Shown here piece by piece: positions 26,101 to 38,198 of a stretch of DNA of 64,000 bases. The notes beneath the pieces are model-generated. The model ran no database searches and had not been told where the DNA came from. It was given only the letters and a program-made list of their open reading frames with translations. Source of the DNA: Phascolomyces articulosus (taxonomy: Eukaryota; Mucoromycota; Mucoromycetes; Mucorales; Lichtheimiaceae); the NCBI GenBank assembly GCA_025677815.1, contig JAIXMP010000039.1:124001-188000 (forward strand), in the 5' to 3' direction. A program made the translations under genes and the position numbers. Every line of letters begins with the position of its first letter. Position 1 is the first letter of the stretch.

Positions 26101-29033
26101 GGTTTTTTCATATTACTTTGCCCAACAAGATCGGACTAAAGCGGATATGTCCTATTTTACACGCAGCGTTCATTTGGTCATTTTTATTCTTTTCTTTTCT
26201 TTTAATAAACTTTAATCTACTAGCAGCTAACCCCATTGATTTACAGATATATCCGATATCTTTTTTTATCACACGAATAATTTGACAACGCCCAAATTTT
26301 GAGCGACCATATCCCTTGATAATGCGACAGGTATGTCCCATGGCTTCTAATTTGTGAACTACAACGGATCCAATACCTTTCTCGATGTATATTATACAGT
26401 CGCCGTTTATGTTTGTAAACGTAGCTAAATTTACCGAAGACAGATCATTCATATCAGCTGACAAAGAAGGAGGAAAAATGCAAATTCTAGGAAGATCAAG
26501 TGCATGCTGAATATTTGTAAGTTAATGGAATAAATTCGTGAAAATTTGAACATGACCTTGTGGTTGCATAAAAGATACCATAACTACACATAAGTCATGG
26601 TTAATTATATACTATTATACAATACTATTTATGACGTTTCTATTTCATATCCTTACTTTCAAAATACGCCTCAAATCATGGCGATTATTAGAGGCTTTGC
26701 GTGTGATCATTGAGGGATTATTGTATAGTATGATCGCTTGTTGGGACCAATACAGTTTGGGTGATCTTCTTGAAGAAAATTGGTACCCCGGCAGTGAAGA
26801 GTCTATCATCATGTTATCATCAACAGTATTATTAGTAACAGCCAATAAATTACAAATCAAATATGTAGAGTGCGTGAAATAAAATGATGATACACTTACA
26901 TCAAATGATATACAATTCGAGCACTAGATGACAGCAAATTCAATGTTAACAAATCAAATGTTTAAAAAATGCTTAAATTTATACAATTTTAACACTATAC
27001 CATAAAACTACAAGCACTCCCTCGCTTGTCGACAACAGAAAAATAAACTGCGTCACTTGCTCTATCAGGATATCCTTTTCCGATATTGTTATTTCTCTTC
27101 TTGAAATCGATCAATTTAGCCCGTTCAGAAAAATACTCCTTACTCAACAATTTTTCAGTAGGTATGGGCAATGCTTGAGGATCAGTCACATAGTATCGTG
27201 TATCAGCAAACGTCAAACGCAACACTTCAATAATAATATGCAGATATTCTGCAGAATTATGTTCAAGTTTGGAAAGATCTAATCCATAATCTTTTTCCAA
27301 TTCACTAAAAATACCGAGAGCAAGCAAGGCAGTGATACCTTGACTATTAGGTCAAAATCCAGCCTCGATAGTTAAAGGGTATAGGATCGACAAGTTTGGA
27401 TGCATGCAGTGCAAGATCTTCATGTGTCATAAGACCGCCACGGCTTTTGATGGCATCGATGATAGCATCAGCAACACGCCCTTTATAAAATCCATCTTTG
27501 CCATGTGTGGCAATGATCTTCAAGGTCCTAAAAATAAGGAAGAATGTACGTAATTTTAAAATAAATCCTATTTTATTATTATGATGAGAATATTCATATG
27601 AATGGGGTCCTGGATACATCGAAAAAGAGTGCGATCGATGTAAAATACATCAATAACTTATTCCGCAAGGTCGGGTGACTGAATGATCTCACGTTCATCA
27701 GGGGAACGGATGCCAACAACTAACATATTATTTTGCCGATTGCTCACCTCCTTCAATTTCTTTTCTTCTTTTGGCTACTACATAAAATGTATTTCATTTA
27801 TTTGATTCTCACGAAAAAACAGTATTTCTGTTCTTGAGAATATACCAAAATATTTGCTACTACTAAACTTAATAAGCATACCATTCTTGATGCAATTAAA
27901 TATACAGGAAACCTTGAATATAGACATGGTATATGAGTGTGAATAAAATTGTGAAATGGTGTTCTTTAGCGTTACCTATTTTTCTTATCCGTCATATATT
28001 ATTAATCATTTGCAAGCATTCTTACTCATTCTCAGCCAAATCAATTGCAGGTTTCACTATAGTCTCAAAGTTTAATTCTCCAGATCCAAAATGCTCAAGT
28101 GTATAAACCCACACAGCTACAGCGCCCCGAACAGTGATAGAATGAACATCGTATGGAAAAAGGGATGGCCCTTGGAATAGATTTTGCTGAAGGAGATATT
28201 CCACTGTAAGAGCTGCAGGAGTTCTTTTTTTATATGTTTCAAAATTTGTTGAAGAACTGTTTTTCATTGAATTATCAACTCATTCAAGCACTATAATGCT
28301 TTTCGTACCTTCTTGAGCCATTTAAACCACGAATTTTGTGGGTCACAGAACCATATAATATGCATTAAACATCGCCACCAATTCCATTGGAAGCCTGTTC
28401 TATTATAACTCAAGTAAACATATTATGCATGATGTTTTATAAAACATTAATTAGAAATATGCTGCACTAAACAAATGTAAATATATAGTACGATTATTTT
28501 AAATATTATACCACCAGTGACATTAATTGCAGCCGCTGCGAAATGTATTTAGATTCTAAAAGTTAGCGCATTAGTTATATAAAGAACAACCATATATAAC
28601 TCTATTCGAATCAGTAAAAATAATTATATACCAACAGCAACAACCGCCTTCTAAAAAACAAAACAAATGATAATATTTATCAATACCCTGATGATTTTTC
28701 AATGTAGCATTGAGGGCATTTGCTAACCTTCTTTATTATTATAACTTGGACCAAAGAATCTTTGCAAATATACATACTATAGCCGCATTTTCCCATTTTA
28801 CGGAGCATCACAATACCAGCCTGCGTTGCGAGTGGCTGTCTATATAAAATATGGTTTATAGTTATTAATTACTCACTGTATTATCATTGGTATTCTGTCA
28901 TAAGATAAAATTACTAGGGAAAGGAGGTAAATATATTGAACAATTTTACGTATGAGCTTGTAACCATCCCCTGCGTACCATGTATGACAGAGCGACAAGA
29001 AATAAAATGCAACGTTGGATCCATTATCGTCAT
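26101..29033 (-). pseudogene. Gamma-glutamyltranspeptidase-family pseudogene, copy C
   Basis: Aligns exon by exon with GGT-B but is broken in many places. The exon 1 donor GTATGT is ATACGT here (near 28982). Exon 2 has a one-base insertion and its donor GTAGGT is ATAGTA. Exon 5 has an in-frame TAA inside the conserved GGD loop ('GIGGDV' then stop). Exon 9 has lost about 11 bases where GGT-B reads WTLWEMPPN, shifting the frame near 27357. Exon 11 is frameshifted and exon 12 has diverged, with GRGQ changed to GRCQ. The nucleophile region 'SDAVYFSVVDKRGSACSF' survives. Degradation of splice sites and frame together leaves no route to a full protein. It is the counterpart of GGT-B in the second copy of the duplicated GGT-MFS unit. 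Confidence 0.87.
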
Positions 29034-30365
29034 ATTATAAACAATCTTGGTGATAATTTTTTTCATACGTTATTTATATACAATTGTTGGTACATTAAAT
29101 AAAAGTATGTAATTTAGAATGATTATAATGTGTATGGTGTGAAAAGAAGCGACCATCAGCATTGTATAAAAAAAAAAAAAAATAGGGGTACATACAGATG
29201 ATTGCTTTATTATTATTGCACCAGAGTCTAAAATCTAGCCAATAAGATATACTGATTTCTTCGTGCCTTTTGTATTGTTTATATACACAATTTACAACCT
29301 ACAACCAAGGCAACTCTCGCCAACAATCAAATAAACCATATCATTGAATATATTAACACCAAGAGGAGCAGCAATTACATATTGATTATATACAAAAGAA
29401 GGGCTGCGGCCCCTGGTGTAATGGTGTTCATGCCAACTTCTTACCGCAAAGTTTGAGGTTCGACTCCCACGCCGACCGGGTCAAGAGTTTTGACGCCGCT
29501 TCCTTGTTGTTTGTCTCTTGGGTGATACTGTCCTTTTTCCGCGCTGACTTCACTTGATCCCCTATCAAGTTTCTCTCCTCTCCGTTACTACTCCTATGGG
29601 TACCATAAGGTGTTAATTTGAAAAATAAAATCATAGCAGCAAATATCTAGCTTAGTATTATTCATTAGTTCATTCATCTTGTATGGTATGCTTTCTCTTG
29701 TACCATCATAATCTAAGTACCGCAAATAGCCGGCCACTTTGCCTATAGAACACAGACCACTTATTGCTACATTACCAAAAAATGTTTGATTTTTTTATAT
29801 ACAAAAGGAAGTATTATAAACTCTATTTTACATACCTCTATTTGCTAGCCACATGCATATGAGCTGCAAATTATTTAAGAATCGAACGACTTGAGGTACC
29901 CAATGCCATTATGTAAAATATGCCTTACCAACAGAGATCTTAAAAAAGTATCCATAAATATACAACGGTTATACTTACACTGTGTTTTTGTAGTTTATTA
30001 AAGATAGTAATAGAAAATAAGTTTACAGAATATCTTTTCACCTAAGATCTGAAGTGTAGATCTGTGTCGTTTTTAGTTTTACTCCCATTAGAGTTTTTTT
30101 AGGAGCTATTATTATCGCTATAAAAGAAAGATGATGCATTGTAGATAAGTTTAAACTGTAATACTGCTGTATACACTATGACGCTAGTAGTAATGTACAT
30201 ACCATGCTGTTTATAGTTATTATAAAAAAAACATATTTGCTACAAAGTGTTTACTAGCACAGGCATTTTATACTACAAAAATATAATCTACCACTCTTTA
30301 TGTTTACTTTTCTTTCTTTTTATTTTCTATATCCATATACGCTTCCTAACAGTACCATTAACAAT
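29034..30365. other. Expanded divergent intergenic region, GGT-C / MFS-2
   Basis: About 1.3 kb, against 0.5 kb in the sister unit. Part of the extra length is the tRNA-like SINE candidate at 29401-29632. The remainder is AT-rich with no open frame of note; a 15-nt A run lies near 29168. Confidence 0.45.
29401..29632 (+). mobile_element. tRNA-like element, candidate SINE
   Basis: A GC-richer block of about 230 bases in AT-rich DNA. It starts with a tRNA-like head: A box TGGTGTAATGG at 29414-29424 and a perfect B box GGTTCGACTCC at 29457-29467, 32 bases apart, with a possible anticodon arm between them (AACTT pairing with AAGTT). The acceptor stem does not close properly, so it is not a functional tRNA. 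The head most resembles tRNA-Gly. It is followed by about 150 bases of unrelated tail ending in an A-rich stretch (GAAAAATAAAATC). This head-body-tail plan with an intact Pol III promoter is that of a tRNA-derived SINE. No clear target-site duplication was found, and this is the only copy in the window. Confidence 0.45.
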
Positions 30366-32964
30366 ATGACAAATAAGAGTACAAATGAAAATGAAAAAAA
30401 TAAGACAACAGGTGTAGATGATATACTGTCTATTCAAGATAACGGTTTAGGTACTATTATTATCTAAAGGTTAATAACGCTCTTTCCTTATTTACTAACT
30501 ATCTATTACAATTATAATTATTAAAAACAAAGATAGTAACAATATATTACATGTGCCAGATGGAGAAGAGGAATTTAATAGATATTCATCACCAACAATA
30601 ATGACATTTCAAGATGATAATAAGCATAGTAAAAAACCCCAGCATACAGCAGACACCTCATGTACAAAAAAAATACTACCACTCCTTCGAAAGAAAGGAG
30701 AAGATTTTTCACGAACGACGAGATGGATCGTATTTGCAATTGTTCTTTTATCTCAATCACTGTAAAGTATTTTTTACGCAAGTTCTAGGGGGATTCAAGA
30801 GTGATATTTAACAAAAAAAAATCATAAAAATCTATCTAGGAACCAAACATCAGTAAATTCTTTTGTAGGTTTGGTTTTTATTCCTTTAACATTATATAAA
30901 ACTTATGTTATACTAGTATATGGTAATAATTTGACAGATATAATTATATATTCTTATCTGACAGTATCCTGCATTACCTGCAATTCAAAAAGATATGAAT
31001 ACAACTGCTACAATGACAAACTCGATTGGTATGTTAGTTTTTATTTACCCGTCATCAATAAAATAAAGGTAATAAGCGATACTTGTGCTGATACCTCTCA
31101 TATTACTATACTTCTGATATATAGTGGCAATTAGATCATTTGTAACTGGGCTATTGGTATATATAAAATCTATTATATACGTTTACTATTTTTTCCTTTA
31201 TGTCGCATTCTATTAATATACTAATAATTCTAATCATTATATAATATATACTATGCAGTCTGCTGTGTGGGCAACCTATGCTGATGGTTATGGTACTTGT
31301 TTTTATGGGTTAATATACTATTATATGAACTTTAAGAATAATGGGAACACTATAACAGATTTTTTTTTGTTTGATATACATCCTCTATTGAATACAGGAC
31401 GTAGAAATGTGTTCATATTATCCAATAGCTTTCTAGTGGCTGGAAATATTGGGTCAGCATTGACATTAAATATGACTACGTTAATTGGTCTTCAAATGAT
31501 CAGCTCTATTGGTGGTGCTGCGGTAAGTATTTTCTGCTTCTTTTTTTTTTTTATAGTATATTCTAACCCGAAAATTAGGCATATGCATTAGGAGTGGGGA
31601 TTATTAATGACATGTTCAAAGACCATGAAAAAGGCAAAGCACTATCATGGAACGCTGCAATGAGCTCATACTCTATGGCTATATCGTAAGTGAGAAAAAA
31701 AGTTTATATAAAAAACGGATGACATTGACTTAACAAACAATTATTACACATTGTGATAATATACATATACCAGCCCCTTGATCGGAGGAGCTTTGACAGA
31801 CTATCTGGGATGGCGTAGTATATTTTGGTTCCTTGTAATAGCTTATGGCCTTTTGTGGGTTGCTATTATTTTTCTACTTCCTGAAACAAACGTTTTTGCA
31901 CAACCACTTGATGACAAATATGAAACAGAGAAGAAAAGAACATCCTACAAATGGAAAAAATTACTTATCAACCCGTTTGCTTCATTAAAATTACTCAGAT
32001 TCCCAAATATGTTTCTTTTATGTGCATATCTTGGATTAATGTAAGTGACTCTTATTTTTTTTTATAAATATTAGTATATTAAGGCACATTAAAATTCAAG
32101 ATGTTGACCAAGTAATATTTACTTTGTATTTACTATACTATAAGGGGATTTACAAACAATGTGATGGGAGTGTCATTTGCGTGGGTATATAGCAATCAAT
32201 ATCATTTTTCATCGATGCTTGTAGGGTTATTTTATCTAGCAGGATTGATAGGAAATACAGCAGGAACATGGTTAGGAGGATACACGTCAGATCGATTATA
32301 TATGCGTCGAGTGACAACGGCAAAGGAAAATAACCAACAAGTATATCCAGAAATGAGATTAAGTCAGCCAGGAGTACTTGCGGCAGCCATTTCTATGGCT
32401 GTAGCATGCATTGCTTATGGGTGGTCTGTTGAAAAACATGCCCATTTTTCAATTGGGATAATCTGTCAAGTATTTAGTATGCACTGATGATGTTTCCTAT
32501 ATAATATGTACATTTACCATTTCCACGGAGACAAACACTCGTATGCTAATACTACTAAACAATTTTATCGATAATATATTATTTATGATATAGTTCTATT
32601 TGGGCTTACGCTTGGAGGAAGTTTTTTAAATGTGTATGCTGTACAATCATTCCCAAGACATGGATCATCAGCCCAAGGTTTGTGTGTAAAAATCATATTG
32701 ATAGAAAATCATCTCACATTATACGTTGTACGAATATTATTAATACATTTACCCTATGTATAATATTTAGCTTGTATGCAAACTGTAAAATGCTCTTTAT
32801 TAGCAATTGGAAGATTATGGGCAATTGATTTACAAAACCTTGTTGGAATAGGAATTCTTTATACAATTTTTGGAGGAATATTATTTATTACATGTCCATT
32901 TGTAACATATATCCAACTTAATCGTAAAAAATGGCAATATAAACGAGAATTAGTGAATCAATAA
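30366..32964 (+). CDS. MFS transporter, DHA1-like drug:H+ antiporter, copy 2
   Basis: Paralogue of the transporter at 21996-24671 with the same twelve-exon layout. It splices without a stop despite lying beside a dead GGT copy. First exon 30366-30450. Landmarks: 'YPALPAIQKDMNTTATMTN', 'SAVWATYADGYGRRNVF' (motif A), 'VGIINDMFKDHEKGKALSWN', 'PLIGGALTDYLGWRSIFW', 'LPETNVFAQPL' and 'GGSFLNVYAVQSFPRHGSSA'. The exon 10 donor reads A|GTATGC, where copy 1 has G|GTATGT; it is still usable and changes one codon. The N-terminal tail is shorter and diverged from copy 1. Probably a 12-TM exporter of unknown substrate. Retention of an open frame suggests it is still under selection. Confidence 0.86.
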
Positions 32965-33219
32965 AAAAATACAAATACTTGAGAAACATTCATTATGAAT
33001 CAGAAGTATAAAGTAAAACAAAGAATGTAGTATATACAGTACAACGATGCACCAAGGGAGAAAGGAGAGACAGTTATATATTGCTATTACTATTATTATT
33101 ATTTACAAAAAAAAAGACATATTTTATCCTATATAATGTTGCTGTGATGTGTAGTATAGTAATTAAATGATATATTTTGATTTTATAGTGTAAAAAAAAA
33201 ATATGCTATAAACAACCAA

Positions 33220-35412
33220 TTATGATGAAGGATGGTTCTCTCCAAGAAAACTGGACATTGTTTGTGGAGTAGCAGTTGTAGTCGACATATAATCCGGAGA
33301 TGGTCCACTATCAACAGAATAAGGCGGTAATGGAGTAGGTTGTTGTGATGAATACTCATCATATCTATCACATATGAGTAACATTTCGGCATTTCTTTTG
33401 GCTATTTCCTGCTCGGTAAGGTAATGGATATAATCATTGGTAAATACCCACAATCTTTCAAAGTAATCTATTGTGTTTTTACAATATAAAATAACCCATT
33501 TCAAAATCAGTTATCATGACCTTTCTACTTTTCACTAATACAATAAAAAATACTTCTTACAACCCTCTTACCAATAATGACAGAATTGCTTTGACTTTTA
33601 TTTTGTAATTCCATTTCACGTCTTGCAATAGAAGTATATGCCGACCAAATTACTGCTAGCTTTTTTATATGATTATAACTCTGCCCATTTGAAAGGTGAT
33701 TATTCATCATAGAATCCATCGTATCAATCCAATATCGAATAATACTTTGTTGCGGATGTGAAGTATCACTATTTTCGTCGAGTGTTGGTCTTTCAAATAG
33801 TGATGTAACAAGGACAGCTGTATTAATTATTTACATAGTTAGAACACTGTATATGTTCATATGAACCCAAGATTATTTCTACTGCTCACCAATATCTAAG
33901 CCTTTATTTCCTGCAATCCATTCTGTTCGATCAGAAATTTTTTGATGATCTATCCGTCGCCACAGATCCAACATACTATTTGAATGCTCTCGTAATACTT
34001 GATTTGATACTTGAGCAAGAAAATTGAGATGCATTATCCGTTCCAGTTTTGAACTAAATATTTTTGCCACTATAAAATTGTAATGGTGTGAATTACTTAC
34101 TTTGGATGATAGTTGTGAAATAATCAAACAAGTTAAAATTGTAATTACCAGCCAGTTTGTTATCAATGAATTCTTGAGGGAAACCTTGCTTCAAGGCTAT
34201 TGGAACAACCTCTTTCAAAGTAGAACTCCATTCAGAGAGACGTAACGGAATGATCGACATATCCACCTCTGCATCAATTGTTGGATAATAATATGAGATT
34301 ATTACCTATATTAGATGATTTATTCATTTTCTCCAATTAACATTCTCTCGGTTAATATAAATATATATAATTACTCTTTCTTTAAAGCCCTGTCGCTGAC
34401 ACTACATACATCGTAGAAAATACAGTCCCAATTACACAGTGTTTCGATCATATCAGCGTCAGATTGTATCAGCTCAAGCATATCACGTGGTAAGGTATCA
34501 TAGAATGTGATAATTGCCTCGCGTACCTATAAATTTATAAACAAAATAAGCAACCGTCAAAAATACTTATAACAATATCTAGATCTATTTGGATTATCCA
34601 CATAGAAAGAAAACAGGGGCTGTTACATTTTGATTAGTATTGATTAAATGAAGTAGTTGTTTACAATGTCGATGATATATGGCAATAATGTCAGTTGATA
34701 TATTATCATGTAGGAATGACATTGGTGATATTGTAAATGGAGGAAGTGTGTCTTCAATACTATCTTGGACTGATGATTGTTGAGGCTGTTGCTGAGGCTG
34801 TTGTGCTGATAATCCAATGTTTTGTTGTCTGACGATTGATTGATTGATTGGAAATATAAGTGAGTAAAATGGCCTCATTTATTCTAGCAAATGAAAAAAA
34901 AATTAACATACTCATTATCTGTGTCGATATTCATCATTTCATCACGATCAAAGATAGGCGCTTCTCCTTCTGATGTAGCAGCTACTGGAAGTGGGGAAGG
35001 ATTGACTTCAATTATGCCGCAATAATAATACTTGGATTGACCACGATTACCTAAACGACGCGTTCTGATATTTGGAAATACGGATCGTACCAACTTCCCA
35101 AACGTTGCTGAATTCACAGGTAACTGAACTGCTGTACGTTGTCGACTGTATTGTTGTTGATAACGTTCATATATACTAGCTCGTGGTACACCCATGATAT
35201 TTGAATTGTCTATTGGGATTGCTGAACATTCTTGATAATTGTCTTTGAGCCTAATCCATAGAAAAATAAAGAAAAACAGAAAAAAATGGTTATGTATACC
35301 ATTCTTTGATTTCTTTGAAGGATGTCATTATCGAGAAAATAAAAATGAGTGCTCACCATTGAATCGCTGTTTCGTGTTCACCCGATACTGATCGCTGTTG
35401 GGCTGGTGGCAT
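33220..35412 (-). CDS. RFX-family transcription factor
   Basis: Winged-helix nuclear regulator of the RFX family; fungal members (Crt1, sak1, RfxA) control DNA-damage and cell-cycle genes. The start at 35412 gives MPPAQQRSVSGEHET, then the RFX DNA-binding domain: 'AIQWLKDNYQ', 'MGVPRASIYERYQQQYS', 'SATFGKLVRSVFPNIRTRRL' and 'GNRGQSKYYYCGI'. Exons 35357-35412, 34912-35250, 34627-34828 and 34375-34526 are followed by three or four more to the stop at 33220. The extended region ('AIITFYDTLPRDMLELI', 'LCNWDCIFYDV', 'MLDLWRRIDHQKISDRTEW') matches the conserved central part of RFX proteins. The junction between 34375 and 34268 does not splice in frame with GT-AG sites; a one-base offset remains, from either an unusual intron or a sequence error. 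Function by family only. Confidence 0.88.
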
Positions 35413-35783
35413 TTGTTATAAGCAACTTTCACCCACTCGCTTGACTCGCTCACTCTCACACAGGTTACTATTTTTATATACAATAGTTTAGGGCGAGTGA
35501 ATAAATGAAAAAAAAAAAAAAAAAAGAAATGAAAAAAAAAAAAAAGCAGTAACCACTCGATGAATGAACTTTGTTGGAATGTCACAAGTAGTATAAAAAG
35601 AGAAAGAAAGTAAAAAAGAGAAAAAAAAGACAGGTCAGTTCCTCAAAACTTAAAATAGATTGTTGTAATACAAGAAATGCAAGCCTTCTGTTCTGTACCT
35701 CTCCTTTAGAGACTAAAAATTATTATGAGATGCGAATATGATAAAACTATTTACAATGATTTTTTTTTTTGGAACAATTACAC
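35413..35783. other. RFX promoter and ORC5 3' flank
   Basis: About 370 bases with several long A runs. No gene is seen in it. Confidence 0.45.
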
Positions 35784-38007
35784 CTAATTAAAATCATACA
35801 GATACTTGTCAATTTCAAAGCGTACGCTCTTTGCAACAGCTCTGATGAATTCGAAACTGACATTGCACTTGAATTTCGCTCCATCCAAACGATCCATATT
35901 ATTTGCTCTTACTAATAGTCGTAATGTTGTTAAGCTTGTAATCTTCAAATTGTTTATATTAGCTATTTTATATCTTGTGTGATCATACAATCCGAAAAAA
36001 AATTAGAAAAGAATATGGTACCTGAGTTTGAACATCAATTGAATCTTCTAATGTGTCATCAATGATACTGTAAAAAATGGCAAGCATACGTTCTACAGGG
36101 AATGCCTTCGGACCAAGAAGCTGTGGTCGCATCTAGATAAAATATGTAAATTTACATTTAGTCTTTTTTTTCTCACTGAAATTATTCCGTTTATAGGACC
36201 TACTGGCCCTCTATTCCGTATTATAAATCGTATGAATCAACTTTACCTTTCCACCACCACCTTGATCTGCTTTTGATTTACGAGTACCTCCACCCTTCTT
36301 TCTTGTTCGTGCTTCACCTGATTTAGAAAAGTATCGAACATCATATCGTGCCGGGTTATAGGATGCCAAATAGGAAGCCAACAGTAAAAATTTTGTATAA
36401 TATGGTAAATCAAATTCACCTAATATTATTCCCCATTTATACGTTAACTTCCATTTAATATATTATTCAAAAAAAAAAAGGATGAATGAATCGTTTTACC
36501 TTTTTCACGAGCCAAATTTCTTGTTAGGAATGCCATATTTACATCACTATCCGTTTCATCCAAAGCTTCTAATCGACTTGTCTCCCGACTCCACTCAACA
36601 CTAGAAATCTCACGTAGATATAACTTATCTGTTGCTTGTGCAAAATAAGGTTGTGCATGTTTTAAAAGTTTGGCTTTTTCATGGATTTGAACTATCAATA
36701 TATCATAGTTTAGTAATCGCTGTTGATATTATGTCATACTTTATCTCTTCCTCTTACACCTCGCAATCTATCGACTAAACTAACACACACATGCGTATGT
36801 AAATATAAATAGATATATACCTTGACGATCTCGGATTGGTTTGATATATAAAGGAAACAGAAGCGCAGCAATATATTTGAGTTCATTGATATCTTTACAG
36901 TTATGGTTGAAAATGGTATAAATAACTTCGCAGAATCCAGTAAAAAAGTCGTCATCCAGTTCTACGAATTCAGGTTCTTCATCATTCCTAGCATCATCGT
37001 CTTCTCCTTGATCATCGTCATCTCCGTCGTCTTCTTTGCGAAGCTCGATACGACGCTCTGTAGATACAAACAATAGCTGTAAAATTTGAAGTGTATCTTC
37101 TTTTGAATACTCAGAAAACCGAATATATAATGGTTCATAGGCTCCTCCTTTGACTTTAAACTTTTCGAATACAATTGTACTAAGTAAGATCACACAAATA
37201 TTACGTCCAGTCTATAAAAGTAAAAAAAAAGTTATGATTCATACAATGAGTATTATTTTTTATCCAACATTTAAAACTCTATTTATAACAACTCATTTAT
37301 TTACCATCTCGGATAAACGTAATAATACAGGCAATAATGTAGGACCCATATCACGAAGTCGTTCTGCGCGATCCAATACCTTGAATGAATTCAATAAACG
37401 GTATGTTAGTCCTGCTATATATATTTATCCACCATTCTTGTGTCCTTCATGTGTTATTTACCAAATAGTGGGTTTCATCACTTCCAAACTGAACTACTTT
37501 ATTTTCCTGTATAACAACACCTTCTTGAATAGTTTTAACAAACTGATGAACATTATCCACACGGCATACACCTGTGAATTGGTTTTCGACAGAAGGTATC
37601 CAATGACACCATTGATTCAAAGCGTGTTCAAAGATCATGCGTGGTGTATGACATTCAACACAGTTGATAAATGCCCATTGGGATCGATTCAATGATTTAT
37701 CGAGAATAGCGCGTACAACACTCGTCTTGCCTGAAGAAGGATGACCATAGATAAAAATACTGGGTATTACACGATCGTTTGGCTGATTTTATGTTTATGA
37801 GAATGTTGAAAGAAAAAAAAAAAAAAAAAAGAAAAGAAAAAGAAAAAAAAAGAAACCATCGATCATTAAAAAGATTCATTACAGTAAATTAATCACACTC
37901 TTTCAAAATCAAACCTTTCCCATAAGTCCTAATAAACTCGATATTTGTTTTGATCTTCCAGGAAACTGGCATTGTAGATCCTGTTGAATTGTAGTCGTTT
38001 GTGCCAT
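35784..38007 (-). CDS. ORC5: Origin recognition complex subunit 5
   Basis: ATP-binding AAA+-type subunit of the six-protein complex that marks replication origins in the nucleus. The start at 38007 reads [18 protein letters not shown] (the family's 'FPGR' entry), then after an intron '[20 protein letters not shown]' (Walker [10 protein letters not shown]). Later come '[20 protein letters not shown]', the Walker B-like [13 protein letters not shown], '[15 protein letters not shown]', '[16 protein letters not shown]', an acidic loop (about 20 Asp/Glu), '[19 protein letters not shown]', and the C-terminal ORC5 domain with '[20 protein letters not shown]' and '[16 protein letters not shown]'. At least eight exons. 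'[19 protein letters not shown]' is a hallmark of Orc5 across eukaryotes. It lies tail to head with RFX and ERF4. Confidence 0.92.
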
Positions 38008-38198
38008 TTTCTTTTTTAAAAAGTTAAAAAATAAAGGTACAAAACTCAACCAAATTTATAAAAAAAACAGTTGGAGGATTTCTTTAAAAATTATCATCTT
38101 TTACTAAATACAAAGTAGCGTATTCTTTTTTCTTTTATATATGGTGTATATATAGATGTAGATAGAATGTAGTAATATTAAGTGGGAGGGATAAAAAA

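Noticed and set aside
29401..29480. Functional tRNA gene
   Set aside because: A and B boxes are good but the acceptor and T stems do not pair, so it is treated as the head of a SINE candidate.
37150..37695. 181-codon plus-strand ORF
   Set aside because: It lies antisense to ORC5 exons and introns, and the ORC5 frame is supported by Walker motifs.
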